Assembly: GCF_002222055.1 (NCBI RefSeq) | Contig: NZ_MUGS01000002.1 | Coordinates: 205,745-269,744 of the forward strand | Origin: Flavobacterium araucananum | Lineage (GTDB): Bacteria > Bacteroidota > Bacteroidia > Flavobacteriales > Flavobacteriaceae | DNA length: 64,000 nt | Reading direction: 5' to 3' | Part shown: positions 15,195-25,024 of the stretch, one piece after another | Layout of the letters: every line of letters begins with the position of its first letter | How positions within the stretch are numbered: position 1 is the first letter of the stretch | Notes under the pieces: generated by a model | The model's input: only the letters and a program-made list of their open reading frames with translations | Database searches by the model: none | Told to the model about the DNA's origin: nothing | Position numbers and translations under genes: made by a program

Positions 15195-17660
15195 CTACTT
15201 CTCCTTCTTCCCCCATTTAATTTTCATTTTTCCATCATCACCATCTACTGCGATCAAATGCAGGACGATTCCGCGGTCACGAACGGCGTCGCGTTCGGCT
15301 TTGGTGGCGAGTTTGATGTCGTTTTTGGAGTTTCGGAGGGGGATGGTGAGGGCGAGATTGGTACCACGACCAAAGGAATAAACGCCCTGGGCATCGAGGT
15401 TTAAGACGCTGGAACTAATGGTGAAATTATTCACGTCGATTTGTTCTCCGCGTAGTTTAAGAGTGCCGGATAAATCACTAAAGGTGATATTCTCGACATC
15501 ACGAAACGGGAAGGCAAACTTGCCAATTTTTACGATAGGAGCAAAGTTGAGCAAAGCACCCTGATTGACGTTGAAAGTCAGATTACCGTGCATCGAATTG
15601 GTGATCAATCCGCCATTGCTGTTAATGAATCCGGTCACATTGGCCTGACTACTCAATTTTCCTTTAATGTTTTTGGGGCTAAAAGACGTAACCCCAAAGT
15701 TGTTGAACGAGTGCAAAAAACCAGCAATGTCAACGTGGTTTACTTGGGCGTTAGAACTAAAAGCAAAGTTTTTCCCGCTTGGTTTTACTTCGCTGTTAAA
15801 CGTGATGTTCCCGCCAGAAGTTTGTAGCGAACCGTTTTTAATGACCAATTTCGAATCGATCATCTGTACCGTTGCGGTAGTATTTGTGGCGGTTAGTTTG
15901 TTATAGTTTATTTTTTCGGCTTTGATGTCGATAACTACAGAACATTTGTCGATTGCGGTTCTTATTTGATTCGACATTGTTGGCTTTTTGTTGGTTTTGC
16001 CAACGGCTTTACTTTTTTGCGATGAGGCCAAAACGCCTAGAAATTGTTTGAGGTCAAGATTGGGAAAGTAAATATTCCAGTTTACCACCATTTTTTCGGG
16101 AGCATCATAATATAAGTTCAGGAAATTATTGATTTTTCCGTCGATGATAATAGTGTTTTTGTTGTGTTTATAAGTGATTTTTTTGATCAGTAAAGCTTGT
16201 TCTGTAAAGTCAAGCTGAATGTTTACTTTTTCGGCATGTACTTTTTTGGGAATAAAATCAAAAGAGGCATTCTCAACGTTTATATTACCAATAAATTTGG
16301 GTTTGTTAATATACAAATCGACAATGTCAAACTGAAATTTCAGATTTGCTTTGGCATGACCTTCGGTAAACTGAATCCATTTGTCGTTGCTTATCTGGTT
16401 GAGTTTGGTAACATCAAAATCAGAATTTACGTTTCCGGTTGCCAATGGCTTATCGAGATTATTAATAGACAATTGCGAAATAGTAAGCGGAATATTTTCG
16501 TACTCGCCTGCAAACTTCGTTAAGATAATCGCCGAATTTGCGTCGTTATAACCGTCTTTTGGTTTGAAATTATTGGTAAAAATTCCTTTAAAATGGCAGT
16601 TTTTAAGCAATCCGTCCGGAATACTCAATTCATTATCTTTTACAATTGCCTGAACAACAATTCTGGGATCGCCTTCGGCATTAAAATCACCTTTTATATC
16701 GCAGTTTACATCGATTTCTTTTTTCAAATTAAAACGGTTAAGCTTAGAGCTGATGTTTCCGGATAATAAATTCGATGCATTTTGCCATAAAATAGTAGTC
16801 CCAATATTGATTCCAAAAAGTGCATTTCCTTTGGCTAGATTAAAAAAGGCGATGATATCAAAACCGTCTGTGCCTATTTTTAGATTTTTGGTTACGACAT
16901 CAATTCGTTCTTTTTGTGAGGTATACGAAACATTAAAAGTTCCGGTAAGTTGTTTTTCTTTGGCAAAACTTCCGTGTACAGTATTAAAGGCCAGACTCTT
17001 GATGTTGGTGTCCAGAAAAACATCGGTTTGCCAATTGTCGCCGTCATAATCTACTTCCGTTTTTAGGCTGGCAACATCAAAATCAAATAATTTATGCCCC
17101 AAACGATTGTCTAAAATAAAATGAACATCGTTGAGGTCGACCTGATCAATTGTAGTTTCTCTATTGGATTTGCTATCCGGGGTTTTCTTCTTTTTTGGTT
17201 TAAAAATATCGGCGTTCGAATACCCATTTTCGGCTTTATAAACATAAATATCCGCTCCGTTAATCAGGATTTTATGAATGTTGATTTCGTTTTGCAATAA
17301 ACTCCAAACGTTCAAACGTGCTTCGATTTCTTTGGCTTTTAATAAAGTATGTTTGTGCGTTGCCCATTGATTGTCTTTGAGTTCGACATCTTTTAAGGCT
17401 AAGGTAAAATTTGGGAAACCGGTTAAAAACTTATAATGAAAATCGCCAATATGAAATTTTCCATTAATATTCTCATTGATCTTCGTGTTGATTTTGGCTA
17501 TGATTTCGGTTTTATTTTGATTAAAATAAATTGATAATCCACCGCAGGCAATTAGCAGTAAAACAATGAGCCCCAAAATAAAAAAGCCAAAACGTTTGGC
17601 ATATTTTTTAAAATGAACTGATCGAAAGTAGGTTTTTATGGTAGGTAGAATTGCTGTCAT
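15195..17660 (-). CDS. AsmA-like inner-membrane-anchored envelope protein
   Basis: This 821-residue protein has one N-terminal membrane helix (about residues 24-46, FGFFILGLIVLLLIACGGLS). The rest lies in the periplasm and is beta-rich, as in AsmA/TamB-type lipid-transport bridges. Family features are the KINTKINENINGKFHIGDF segment just after the anchor, the FPNFTLALKDVEL repeat, and a C-terminal AsmA-like region with LKLRGEQIDVNNFTISSSVLN. Such proteins are thought to move phospholipids between the membranes or to limit outer-membrane changes. The gene is monocistronic and the adjacent trxA gene is divergent. Confidence 0.82.
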   Translation of the reverse strand: MTAILPTIKTYFRSVHFKKYAKRFGFFILGLIVLLLIACGGLSIYFNQNKTEIIAKINTKINENINGKFHIGDFHYKFLTGFPNFTLALKDVELKDNQWATHKHTLLKAKEIEARLNVWSLLQNEINIHKILINGADIYVYKAENGYSNADIFKPKKKKTPDSKSNRETTIDQVDLNDVHFILDNRLGHKLFDFDVASLKTEVDYDGDNWQTDVFLDTNIKSLAFNTVHGSFAKEKQLTGTFNVSYTSQKERIDVVTKNLKIGTDGFDIIAFFNLAKGNALFGINIGTTILWQNASNLLSGNISSKLNRFNLKKEIDVNCDIKGDFNAEGDPRIVVQAIVKDNELSIPDGLLKNCHFKGIFTNNFKPKDGYNDANSAIILTKFAGEYENIPLTISQLSINNLDKPLATGNVNSDFDVTKLNQISNDKWIQFTEGHAKANLKFQFDIVDLYINKPKFIGNINVENASFDFIPKKVHAEKVNIQLDFTEQALLIKKITYKHNKNTIIIDGKINNFLNLYYDAPEKMVVNWNIYFPNLDLKQFLGVLASSQKSKAVGKTNKKPTMSNQIRTAIDKCSVVIDIKAEKINYNKLTATNTTATVQMIDSKLVIKNGSLQTSGGNITFNSEVKPSGKNFAFSSNAQVNHVDIAGFLHSFNNFGVTSFSPKNIKGKLSSQANVTGFINSNGGLITNSMHGNLTFNVNQGALLNFAPIVKIGKFAFPFRDVENITFSDLSGTLKLRGEQIDVNNFTISSSVLNLDAQGVYSFGRGTNLALTIPLRNSKNDIKLATKAERDAVRDRGIVLHLIAVDGDDGKMKIKWGKKEK

Positions 17661-17842
17661 CTCGAAGAATTTTCTGGATCATTAAAGATAAGGTAAAAAA
17701 CTGACGTTCTTTTAAAAAGATGATTTTCAATTATCTGTAAGGCAAAACTTATAATTAAAATTTTTCTGGTTAATATAATTATTGACAATACATTTATAAT
17801 GAAAACTAATTTGGTTATGGTGTTTCATTAGTATTTAATTTT

Positions 17843-17850
17843 TAAATTTG
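17843..17850 (+). promoter_or_regulatory. Candidate -7 box TAAATTTG of trxA
   Basis: TAAATTTG fits the Bacteroidetes -7 consensus and lies about 55 bases upstream of the thioredoxin ATG. The best upstream TTTG (17810-17813) is 29 bases away, longer than usual. Confidence 0.4.
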
Positions 17851-17904
17851 TAGTCTAGTTTGAAACGAAACAATTCAGACAATAATTTTAAAAGACAAGA
17901 AATT

Positions 17905-18222
17905 ATGGCATTAGCAATAACAGATGCTACTTTTGATGAAGTAGTTTTGAAATCAGATAAACCAGTAATGGTAGATTTTTGGGCAGCATGGTGCGGTCCT
18001 TGTAGAATGGTTGGTCCAATCATTGATCAAATCAGCGAAGAATACGCAGGTAAAGTAGTTGTTGGTAAGGTTGATGTAGATGCAAACCAGGAATTTGCTG
18101 CAAAATATGGTGTGCGTAACATACCTACCGTTTTGGTTTTTCATAACGGTGAAGTAGTAGGAAAACAAGTAGGAGTTGCTCCTAAACAAACCTACGCAGA
18201 TAGTTTAGACGCTTTGTTGTAA
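17905..18222 (+). CDS. trxA: Thioredoxin
   Basis: This 105-residue classic thioredoxin carries the redox centre WCGPC at residues 29-33 within VMVDFWAAWCGPCRMVGP. The cis-proline loop is in GVRNIPTVLVF, and VGKVDVDANQEFAAKYGV also fits. It reduces disulfides in cytoplasmic proteins. The frame runs back to a TTG at 17860, but the ATG at 17905 (MALAITDATFDE) gives the standard family length. A strong terminator follows, so the gene is transcribed alone. Confidence 0.95.
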   Translation: MALAITDATFDEVVLKSDKPVMVDFWAAWCGPCRMVGPIIDQISEEYAGKVVVGKVDVDANQEFAAKYGVRNIPTVLVFHNGEVVGKQVGVAPKQTYADSLDALL

Positions 18223-18248
18223 TCGTAAGATTATGATTTATATAAAAG

Positions 18249-18276
18249 AGGTTTGGCGAAAGTCAAACCTTTTTTA
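18249..18276 (+). terminator. Rho-independent terminator of trxA
   Basis: AGGTTTG / CAAACCT with an eight-base loop and a T6 run lies 26 bases past the trxA stop. Confidence 0.88.
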
Positions 18277-18289
18277 TGTTTAAAAGTTT

Positions 18290-18515
18290 TTTGCCACAGA
18301 TTATACAGATTAGAAAGGATTTCTTTTTGCCACGAATTACACGAATTAGCACAAATTATTTTAAGCTTAAAATTCAATTTCACGAATTAAAATGTGGTTT
18401 AATTTTTTTTACGACAGATTAAATGATTCTCACAGATTGAAAATCATTTTAATCCTTTTAATCTGTGGCAAAAAAATGAGTTTAATTTGTGCTAATTCGT
18501 GAAATTAGTGGCGAA
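18290..18515. repeat. Intergenic repeats of the GCCACAGATTA / CACGAATTA family
   Basis: Units include TTGCCACAGATTATACAGATT, GCCACGAATTACACGAATTAGC, and an inverted pair of ACAGATTAAATGATT with AATCCTTTTAATCTGTGGC (about 18413-18472). The same arrangement is found near 22320-22390 and 50365-50410. No gene is visible. Confidence 0.6.
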
Positions 18516-20597
18516 CTATTTTAAGAAAGTAATCGTAAAAGTAGTTCCTGAATCGGGCTCAGACTTCACTTCGATTTTGCAATTTATGGCTGTTGCCAAA
18601 TCCCTGATTAAGTGTAATCCTAAACCGGATTTGATCCCGATAACTTCTGAGTCGTTATACAAAGCCTTAAATTGTTCCTGAGTTCCACCGGGACCATTAT
18701 CTGTAATCGAAAGATATTTGGCGCCGTTTTGTTGCCAGGCTTTCCAGATTATTTTGCCGTTTACAGTTTTATCAAGTGCTTTTATACTGTTTCCGGTCAG
18801 GTTTCTAATGATGGTTTTCAGGTAATTCTCATCGGTATATAAGAGGATGTTTTCAGGGTTTTCGAATAAGATTTGGATGTTTTCTATGCTCGAAAAATGT
18901 TTTTGCATTTCTTGAAATACAACAGCAACAGCAGTTTCTTTAAAATAAGGTTTAAAATTCTCCATTTGCCCTTTGCTCCACAATAAAATATCTTCCATAG
19001 ACGATAATAAATTCTCGGCTCCGGTAATGACTTTGGTTTGCATTCTTAAGGCTGTGGCTTCGTCAATAAGTTCAGGACTTTCTTTTTGAAGATGCAAAAA
19101 GTGAATTAAATTCGAAACAGGACTTCGCAAATCATGATTTAAAATGCTAAAGAATCTCGCTTTTATTTTATTGGCTTCATCGAGTTCCTGATTTAAAAGC
19201 TGTAATTTTTGATTGGTTTTTTTACGATTCTGATTTTGTTTAAATAACAATAACCCGATGATTGCCACGAGAATTAATCCTGAAATCAAGTAGAAACGTT
19301 GTTTTTTGGCTTCGGCAATCTGAATGTTTTTGATCGTGTTTTGAGTCGAAAGACTTTTTATTTCCTGTCCTTTAGTTTTATTTTGGTAGCGAGCTTCGGC
19401 ATTGGCAATATTTTGTTTAGCCGATTCCTGCATCATTTCGTCATTCGATTTAGTGTAGATTTCATTATATCGAAAAGCTTCTTTCCAAAGTCCTAAGGCG
19501 GCATAACTTTGAGAGAGTTTTTTATTGATGTTTACAAACGATTCCTTGTCGTATGTCAAAGCATTTTGCGAAGCTTTTTTTAAGGTTTCGATTGCCTTTT
19601 TGTATTCGCCTTTTTCATACAAAACTCTTCCCATTATGGCGTTTGCTTCCATAATGATATCTTCGTCATTGGATTTTTGTGCAAGAGCAACAGCTTTTTT
19701 AGCATAGCTAAATGCGGTGTTTATTTTGCCTGCATTTGCATAATATTCGGATACGCTTCTATTGGCAAAACTTAGATTGAGAAACAAAGAATCTTTTCTG
19801 GAAGGATACGTATATATTAGGGTGTAATATTTTTGAATGCTATCCGGATTTTTTAAAGGAACAAAACACTGCAAATAATAGTTGCATGAAAAAGCACTAA
19901 TATAAGGAGAAGTCTTTATGTAGGGCTGTGCATAATTTAAGTATTCAATAGCCTTATTGTATTGTTTCATTTTAGTATACGCAGCTGCAATCTGACTGTA
20001 GGATACGCCAATAGTTTCATCGTTGGCAATCGTTTTTTTAAGCAGTTTTTTATAATTAATCGCTTTTAGCTGATAGCCAATAAAGGTTTCATATTGAGCA
20101 TTATCTAGGTAATATTCGCCAAGACTGCCAAAAAGTACAGATTTTGTATACGTACTTTTTGTAGTATCAAGAACCTGTTTTATGTATACGATTAACTTTG
20201 TTCTTTTAGAAGTTTCGTTAAGTGCATAATAGGCATAACTAAGGCGCATCAAGGCAGAAGTTTCGTTTTTAAGATGTCTTGCCTTTTGGGCATATTGTAA
20301 TGCAAACTCATAATTGATCGCAGCATCTTTGTTTTGATTGTTGTCGAATTCGTATGCATTTCCTTTTAAGAAATAAAATCTTGATTTGTAAGCAAGATGA
20401 TCTCTAGAAAGTTCGATTCCTTTTTGTGCAGCGATTAAAAGTTTGGGATAATCTTCGGATTCTAAAATTTCGTTGGTATATTTTAGCCAGACTTTTAGCT
20501 TTTCGGCTGTAGTTTTATACCGTGCTAAATTTGGTTCTTGCTGAGCAAAGACAAAAATAGTGCTGAAGAACAAAAGCAAAAACCAGACTTTTTTCAT
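18516..20597 (-). CDS. TPR-containing membrane sensor histidine kinase
   Basis: This 693-residue protein has a signal peptide (MKKVWFLLLFFSTIFVFAQ). A periplasmic region with several TPR-like helical repeats (about 30-400, including KSRFYFLKGNAYEFDNNQNK and KYTNEILES) follows. One membrane helix near 425-445 (FYLISGLILVAIIGLLLF) leads to a cytoplasmic kinase. The kinase has H-box FFSILNHDLRSPVSNL (His near residue 488), N-box NLTGNSIKAL, G1 ITDNGPGG and G2 SGLGLHLIRDLA. It lies immediately downstream of the LytTR regulator gene on the same strand (its ATG touches that stop codon), so it is almost certainly the cognate kinase. The TPR ligand is unknown. Confidence 0.87.
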   Translation of the reverse strand: MKKVWFLLLFFSTIFVFAQQEPNLARYKTTAEKLKVWLKYTNEILESEDYPKLLIAAQKGIELSRDHLAYKSRFYFLKGNAYEFDNNQNKDAAINYEFALQYAQKARHLKNETSALMRLSYAYYALNETSKRTKLIVYIKQVLDTTKSTYTKSVLFGSLGEYYLDNAQYETFIGYQLKAINYKKLLKKTIANDETIGVSYSQIAAAYTKMKQYNKAIEYLNYAQPYIKTSPYISAFSCNYYLQCFVPLKNPDSIQKYYTLIYTYPSRKDSLFLNLSFANRSVSEYYANAGKINTAFSYAKKAVALAQKSNDEDIIMEANAIMGRVLYEKGEYKKAIETLKKASQNALTYDKESFVNINKKLSQSYAALGLWKEAFRYNEIYTKSNDEMMQESAKQNIANAEARYQNKTKGQEIKSLSTQNTIKNIQIAEAKKQRFYLISGLILVAIIGLLLFKQNQNRKKTNQKLQLLNQELDEANKIKARFFSILNHDLRSPVSNLIHFLHLQKESPELIDEATALRMQTKVITGAENLLSSMEDILLWSKGQMENFKPYFKETAVAVVFQEMQKHFSSIENIQILFENPENILLYTDENYLKTIIRNLTGNSIKALDKTVNGKIIWKAWQQNGAKYLSITDNGPGGTQEQFKALYNDSEVIGIKSGLGLHLIRDLATAINCKIEVKSEPDSGTTFTITFLK

Positions 20598-21302
20598 TTA
20601 GAACAGGTTTAGGTTTTCTTTATAACTTCGTCCCACAGGAATTGTAATGTCGTTATTGAGAATAATTTCGGTAGAATTTATTTTTTGGATAAACTGTTTC
20701 TGGACTGCAAAACTTCTATGAATTCGAACAAAGGACTGAAAATGATCTTCTTTCAGCAAATTGCCAATGCTCGACAAAACGCAGTGTCTTTTTTTATCGG
20801 TTATAATAAAGGTGTAATCTTTGAGCGCTTCGAGATATAGAATCTCGTGCAGCTTCACTTTTGTTTGCTCATGACCTTCTTTTATATAAATGGTATCGCC
20901 ACCAATACTGGCTTCAAAAAGAGAAGCTTTGAGTTTGATTTCCATAAATTCCTCAATCCGGCTTACCGTTTGTGCAAAACGATCGAGTTTTAACGGTTTT
21001 ACGATAAAGTCGAGTGTTTCTATTTCAAAACTTTCTACAGCATGTTCCGGATGTGCAGTTATAAAAATACAAACAGGGATTTCTAATGCTTGTTTTCTAA
21101 AGTCAATTCCGTTTAAACCCGGCATATCAATATCCAGAAACAAGATGTCGACTTTTTCTTTTTGGATAAACGGAAGTGCGTCTTCTGCTGATTCAAAAAC
21201 ACCCAGAATATCCAGAATAGTAAATTTCTTGGCAAACGATAACACCGTAAGCCTGTCTATTTCGTCATCGTCGATAATGATACACGTGTATTTTTTAGTC
21301 AT
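20598..21302 (-). CDS. LytTR-family response regulator
   Basis: This 234-residue regulator has a receiver domain: acidic pocket DDDE near residue 11, the phosphoacceptor Asp57 in ILFLDIDMPGLNG, and FIVKPLKL with the conserved Lys. A LytTR DNA-binding domain follows (about 130-234, IYIKEGHEQTKVKLHEILYL and FVRIHRSFAVQ). Phosphorylation by the TPR kinase downstream should drive LytTR binding to direct repeats. Two identical 16-base repeats lie directly upstream of its own start at 21317-21352, suggesting self-regulation. The gene ends at the ATG of the kinase, so they form one operon. Confidence 0.9.
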   Translation of the reverse strand: MTKKYTCIIIDDDEIDRLTVLSFAKKFTILDILGVFESAEDALPFIQKEKVDILFLDIDMPGLNGIDFRKQALEIPVCIFITAHPEHAVESFEIETLDFIVKPLKLDRFAQTVSRIEEFMEIKLKASLFEASIGGDTIYIKEGHEQTKVKLHEILYLEALKDYTFIITDKKRHCVLSSIGNLLKEDHFQSFVRIHRSFAVQKQFIQKINSTEIILNNDITIPVGRSYKENLNLF

Positions 21303-21316
21303 TCTTTTTGGGTTTT

Positions 21317-21352
21317 ATGTCGTCTGTCTATTTAAAATGTCGTCTGTCTATT
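21317..21352 (-). promoter_or_regulatory. Direct repeats upstream of the LytTR gene, candidate operator
   Basis: The 16-base sequence AATAGACAGACGACAT (minus strand) occurs twice, 20 bases apart, so both copies lie on the same face of the helix. They end 14 bases upstream of the LytTR start. LytTR regulators typically bind paired direct repeats of this kind. This is a candidate self-regulation site. Confidence 0.55.
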
Positions 21353-21507
21353 AGTGGTTTTTCGGCACAATTTAATCCTGCAAATTTGTCTTGTAATTAA
21401 GTCGTCAGATAAAAAGAAACGTTCTTGTACTATCATTTGATCATTACAAAAATAATGTTATTGAATTAAAAAAGAATCATTTAGCCCAATTTAAAACCAA
21501 AATTATT

Positions 21508-22107
21508 ATGAAAACTTTAAAAACCATTTTTACAATTTTATTAGTTGCAATTTCTACAATTTCATGCAGCAGCGATGATGGCAAAGACGGCATCGACGGT
21601 ATTAACGGCGTTAACGGAACTGCCGGACTAGCCGGAGCAACGGGAGCAGCAGGGGCAACAGGAGCAACGGGAGCGACAGGAGCAACCGGAACAGCAAATG
21701 TTATTTATAGTGCCTGGATTACGGCTCCTACAGCAGTTGCAGAAACCATAGACGGTACGTCAGGAATGTCTACCAGCATTAATGCACCCGAATTATCAGA
21801 TGATATTCTTGCAAAAGGAACCATATTGGTTTATGTATCTTATGGAGCAGGTACCTTTACATTGCCTTATACTTCATTGGCAGGCGGAACAGCCAATACT
21901 ATTACTGCAATTTCTACACTAAAGAAAATTAAATTGTTCCGATTTACACATTCAGGAGCAGGAACAGTAGGTTTGCCAACAACCCTTAGCTGGCGCTATA
22001 TTTTGATTCTGGGTGGTGTTGCCGCTGCAACATCAAAGGCCGATAAACTGGATTATTCTAAAATGAGTTATGAAGAAGTTTGTACGCGTCTTAACATTCA
22101 GCCGTAA
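21508..22107 (+). CDS. Collagen-like Gly-X-Y lipoprotein
   Basis: This 199-residue predicted lipoprotein has a lipobox ISTISC with Cys20. About 13 Gly-X-Y triplets follow (residues about 25-65), including GATGATGATGATG. These could form a short triple helix and so trimerize the protein. The C-terminal domain (about 68-199) is beta-like with WITAPTAVAET and FTHSGAGTVGLP, and is not recognised. The gene diverges from the LytTR operon. Its position next to the candidate LytTR operator makes co-regulation possible but not shown. Repeated GGAGCNACN codons may make the collagen region variable in length. Confidence 0.72.
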   Translation: MKTLKTIFTILLVAISTISCSSDDGKDGIDGINGVNGTAGLAGATGAAGATGATGATGATGTANVIYSAWITAPTAVAETIDGTSGMSTSINAPELSDDILAKGTILVYVSYGAGTFTLPYTSLAGGTANTITAISTLKKIKLFRFTHSGAGTVGLPTTLSWRYILILGGVAAATSKADKLDYSKMSYEEVCTRLNIQP

Positions 22108-22217
22108 TATTTTTCTAACTGTTGTACGCAATAATTATTATTCAGGAGATATTAGTTTCAAATTTATGCAAACGCAATGATTTTATTTTTGGATAGCTAG
22201 AATTAGTATGTTTGTAG

Positions 22218-22246
22218 AAGGCCTGGCAATAGTCAGGCCTTTTTTA
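22218..22246 (+). terminator. Rho-independent terminator after the collagen-like gene
   Basis: AAGGCCTG / CAGGCCTT with an eight-base loop and a T6 run, about 110 bases after the stop codon. Confidence 0.82.
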
Positions 22247-22254
22247 TTGTTTTT

Positions 22255-22410
22255 TTGTCCCGAATTGCACGAATTAGCACGAATTAGTACGAATTATTTA
22301 TTTTAGTATTGCTTAAAAAATTTGCCACAGATTAAATGATTCTCACAGATTAAAAAAAATCATTTTAATCTTTTTAATCTGTGGCAAAAAAGAATAATTC
22401 GTGGCAAACT
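22255..22410. repeat. GCACGAATTA and GCCACAGATTA inverted repeat cluster
   Basis: Three adjacent CACGAATTAG units (about 22260-22290) precede a long inverted pair, TTTGCCACAGATTAAATGATT with AATCTTTTTAATCTGTGGCAAA (22321-22388). The pair could form a stem. No gene is visible. Confidence 0.6.
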
Positions 22411-22447
22411 TTTTTTTATTTTTACGAATCTTATATTCCTTGTAAAA

Positions 22448-25024
22448 ATGAAAATTCTCCACAGCTTTCTTTGTTTTATTGCCCTTACTACAATTGGTTT
22501 TTCTCAATCGAAGCCAAAAGAGAACCTTGTTATAGATAATGGCGTTTCGGAGCAATTGGCAATTTTTCGAAAACATCAAATTTCAGATGTAACTTATGGG
22601 CTTTCGTTCGAAATTCCGCAGCAAAAACAACAGGAAATCAATTCGAATCTAATTTTAAACCTATCAATAGCAGATTTAAGCGAACCTTTGTATCTGGATT
22701 TTAAAGTCAAAACTCAAAATATAAAATCGATTCAGGTTAACAGTAAAAGCACTGGTATTGTTCATGAAAAAGGACATATTGTTATTGCTGCCAAAGATTT
22801 GATTTTAGGCAAAAATACTGTTGTTATTTCGTTTATTGCCGGCGATTTGTCTTTGAACCGTAATGACGACTTTTTGTATACCTTATTGGTTCCGGATCGG
22901 GCGAGTACTTTGTTCCCGTGTCTGGATCAGCCCAATATTAAGGCGACTTATAAATTGAGTATGACAGTCCCAAAAGACTGGACCGTTTTGGCTGGAGCAA
23001 AAGTGAAAGAGAAAATAGAAAAAGGAGATTTTGCAAGCTATACTTTTGGAGAATCTGATAAAATGAGTACCTATTTGTTTTCGTTTGTGGCGGGTAAGTT
23101 CAAAACAATAACGCAGAAACCGGAAAATAGAGAAATGACAATGTTGTATCGCGAAAACAATGCAGAAAAGATAAAAACAAGTACCGATACTATTTTTAAT
23201 TTACACCAACAGGCATTAGACTTTTTAGAAAAATATACCAATTATCCGTTTCCTTTTCAGAAGTTGGATTTTGCTTCGATTCCGGTTTTTCAATACGGCG
23301 GGATGGAGCATGTAGGTGCGATTCAGTATCGCGAATCGACATTGTTTTTAGACAATAGTGCGACCGACAGCGAGAAATTAGACCGTGCAAAACTTATTGC
23401 TCACGAAACTTCGCACATGTGGTTTGGCGATTTGGTTACCATGAAATGGTTTGATGATGTCTGGATGAAGGAAGTATTTGCCAATTTTATGGCAGACAAA
23501 ATCATGAATCCAATTTTTCCGAAAGTCAATCATAATTTACAGTTTTTAACAGCTCATTATCCTAATGCTTACGCCGAAGATCGCTCATTAGGAACACATC
23601 CTATAAAACAAAATCTGGCCAACCTTAAAGATGCAGGTTCGCTTTACGGCGCTATTATTTATAACAAAGCCCCAATAATGATGCGCCAGCTCGAAGCTTC
23701 GATGGGTGCAGCAGCTTTTCAGAAAGGAATCGAAAAATACATAAAAAAATACGCCAATGACAATGCCGATTGGAATAATCTGGTCGAAATCCTGGATGCC
23801 GAAACGCCGCTTGATATGCAAAAATGGAGCGCCGTTTGGGTCAATAAATCCGGAAGAGCCATTTTTACAGACAAAATAGAATATGATACTAAAAAACAAA
23901 TAAAGAATTTTGAAATAAGCCAGCAAGCCGAAGATAAATCTGCAAATGTCTGGCCACAGATTTTTGATATTGGTTTGGTTTATCCGGATCATGTAAAAGT
24001 GATTAATGTTACGATAAAAGACAAAAACTTATTGGTTAAACAAGCAATCGGGCTTGCAAAACCTGTTGCTGTTATTTATAATTATAATGGTTTTGGTTAC
24101 GGTGTTTTTCCGCTTGACGGGAATACTACAAAAACTGTTTTGACTTTGAAAGATGAGGTTGCAAGAGCTTCTACATACATTAATATTTACGAAAACACAT
24201 TAACCGGAACTATCGCGCCAGACAAAGCTTTTGATTGTTTTGTAAAAGGAATTCAGCAAGAAGAAAACGAATTGGTTCTTAAAATAATTACCAATCAAAC
24301 CAACGCAGTATTCTGGAAATTCCTGACAGAAAAGCAACAAACCAAAGCACAAAAACAGCTTGAAGATGTTTTGTACGAACGTTTGCAAGCCAATTTGCCA
24401 AGCAATATCAAGAAAACACTATTCAATTTATTTAGTTCGATTGCATATTCAGATTCCGGCAAAGCCAAATTGTATGCGATCTGGAATAAAGAAAAAGTGA
24501 TCACAGGTTTAAAATTAAACGAAGACGATTATACCAATATGGCAATGAATTTGGCTATATTTAAACATGAAAAGGCAGATGAGATTTTGAATAAAACCAG
24601 AACAACCATTGCAAATCCGGATAAACAAAAGCGATTTGAGTTTTTGCTTCCGTCTTTGTCTAAAGATGAATTGGTACGTGACGCCTTTGTAAAATCGTTG
24701 AAAGAGGATGAAAACAGAGAAAAAGAATCGTGGGTTTCTGTAGGGTTGGCGAATATTCATCATCCGTTACGTCAGGAAAGTGCTCAAAAATATATCAGGC
24801 TTTCGTTAGATTTAGTAACCGAAATTCAGCAAACGGGAGATATTTTCTTCCCAAAGGATTGGCTCAATAATACCGTTGGGAAATATTCGTCGAAATATGC
24901 TTTTGATGAAGTACAGCGATTCTTAAAAGAAAACCCTAATTTTAGTCCGATTTTAAAACGAAAATTGCTGCAGGCGACAGACGGTTTATACCGCGCGCAA
25001 AACATTAAAAAAGAAACTGAATGA
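22448..25024 (+). CDS. Secreted M1 family zinc aminopeptidase
   Basis: This 858-residue protein has a signal peptide (MKILHSFLCFIALTTIGFSQ). The catalytic zinc motif is HETSHMWFGD (HExxH) and the third ligand is in WMKEVFAN, 18 residues after the second His, as in the M1 family. The exopeptidase motif, normally GAMEN, reads YGGMEHVGAI. The C-terminal half is the usual helical domain. It should remove N-terminal residues from peptides in the periplasm. It overlaps the following DUF58 gene by four bases (ATGA), so the pair is an operon. The substitution in the GxMEN motif may alter the P1 specificity. Confidence 0.9.
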   Translation: MKILHSFLCFIALTTIGFSQSKPKENLVIDNGVSEQLAIFRKHQISDVTYGLSFEIPQQKQQEINSNLILNLSIADLSEPLYLDFKVKTQNIKSIQVNSKSTGIVHEKGHIVIAAKDLILGKNTVVISFIAGDLSLNRNDDFLYTLLVPDRASTLFPCLDQPNIKATYKLSMTVPKDWTVLAGAKVKEKIEKGDFASYTFGESDKMSTYLFSFVAGKFKTITQKPENREMTMLYRENNAEKIKTSTDTIFNLHQQALDFLEKYTNYPFPFQKLDFASIPVFQYGGMEHVGAIQYRESTLFLDNSATDSEKLDRAKLIAHETSHMWFGDLVTMKWFDDVWMKEVFANFMADKIMNPIFPKVNHNLQFLTAHYPNAYAEDRSLGTHPIKQNLANLKDAGSLYGAIIYNKAPIMMRQLEASMGAAAFQKGIEKYIKKYANDNADWNNLVEILDAETPLDMQKWSAVWVNKSGRAIFTDKIEYDTKKQIKNFEISQQAEDKSANVWPQIFDIGLVYPDHVKVINVTIKDKNLLVKQAIGLAKPVAVIYNYNGFGYGVFPLDGNTTKTVLTLKDEVARASTYINIYENTLTGTIAPDKAFDCFVKGIQQEENELVLKIITNQTNAVFWKFLTEKQQTKAQKQLEDVLYERLQANLPSNIKKTLFNLFSSIAYSDSGKAKLYAIWNKEKVITGLKLNEDDYTNMAMNLAIFKHEKADEILNKTRTTIANPDKQKRFEFLLPSLSKDELVRDAFVKSLKEDENREKESWVSVGLANIHHPLRQESAQKYIRLSLDLVTEIQQTGDIFFPKDWLNNTVGKYSSKYAFDEVQRFLKENPNFSPILKRKLLQATDGLYRAQNIKKETE

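Noticed and set aside
17860-17904. Extended start for thioredoxin
   Set aside because: TTG start with a low-quality 15-residue leader; the ATG at 17905 gives the standard thioredoxin length.
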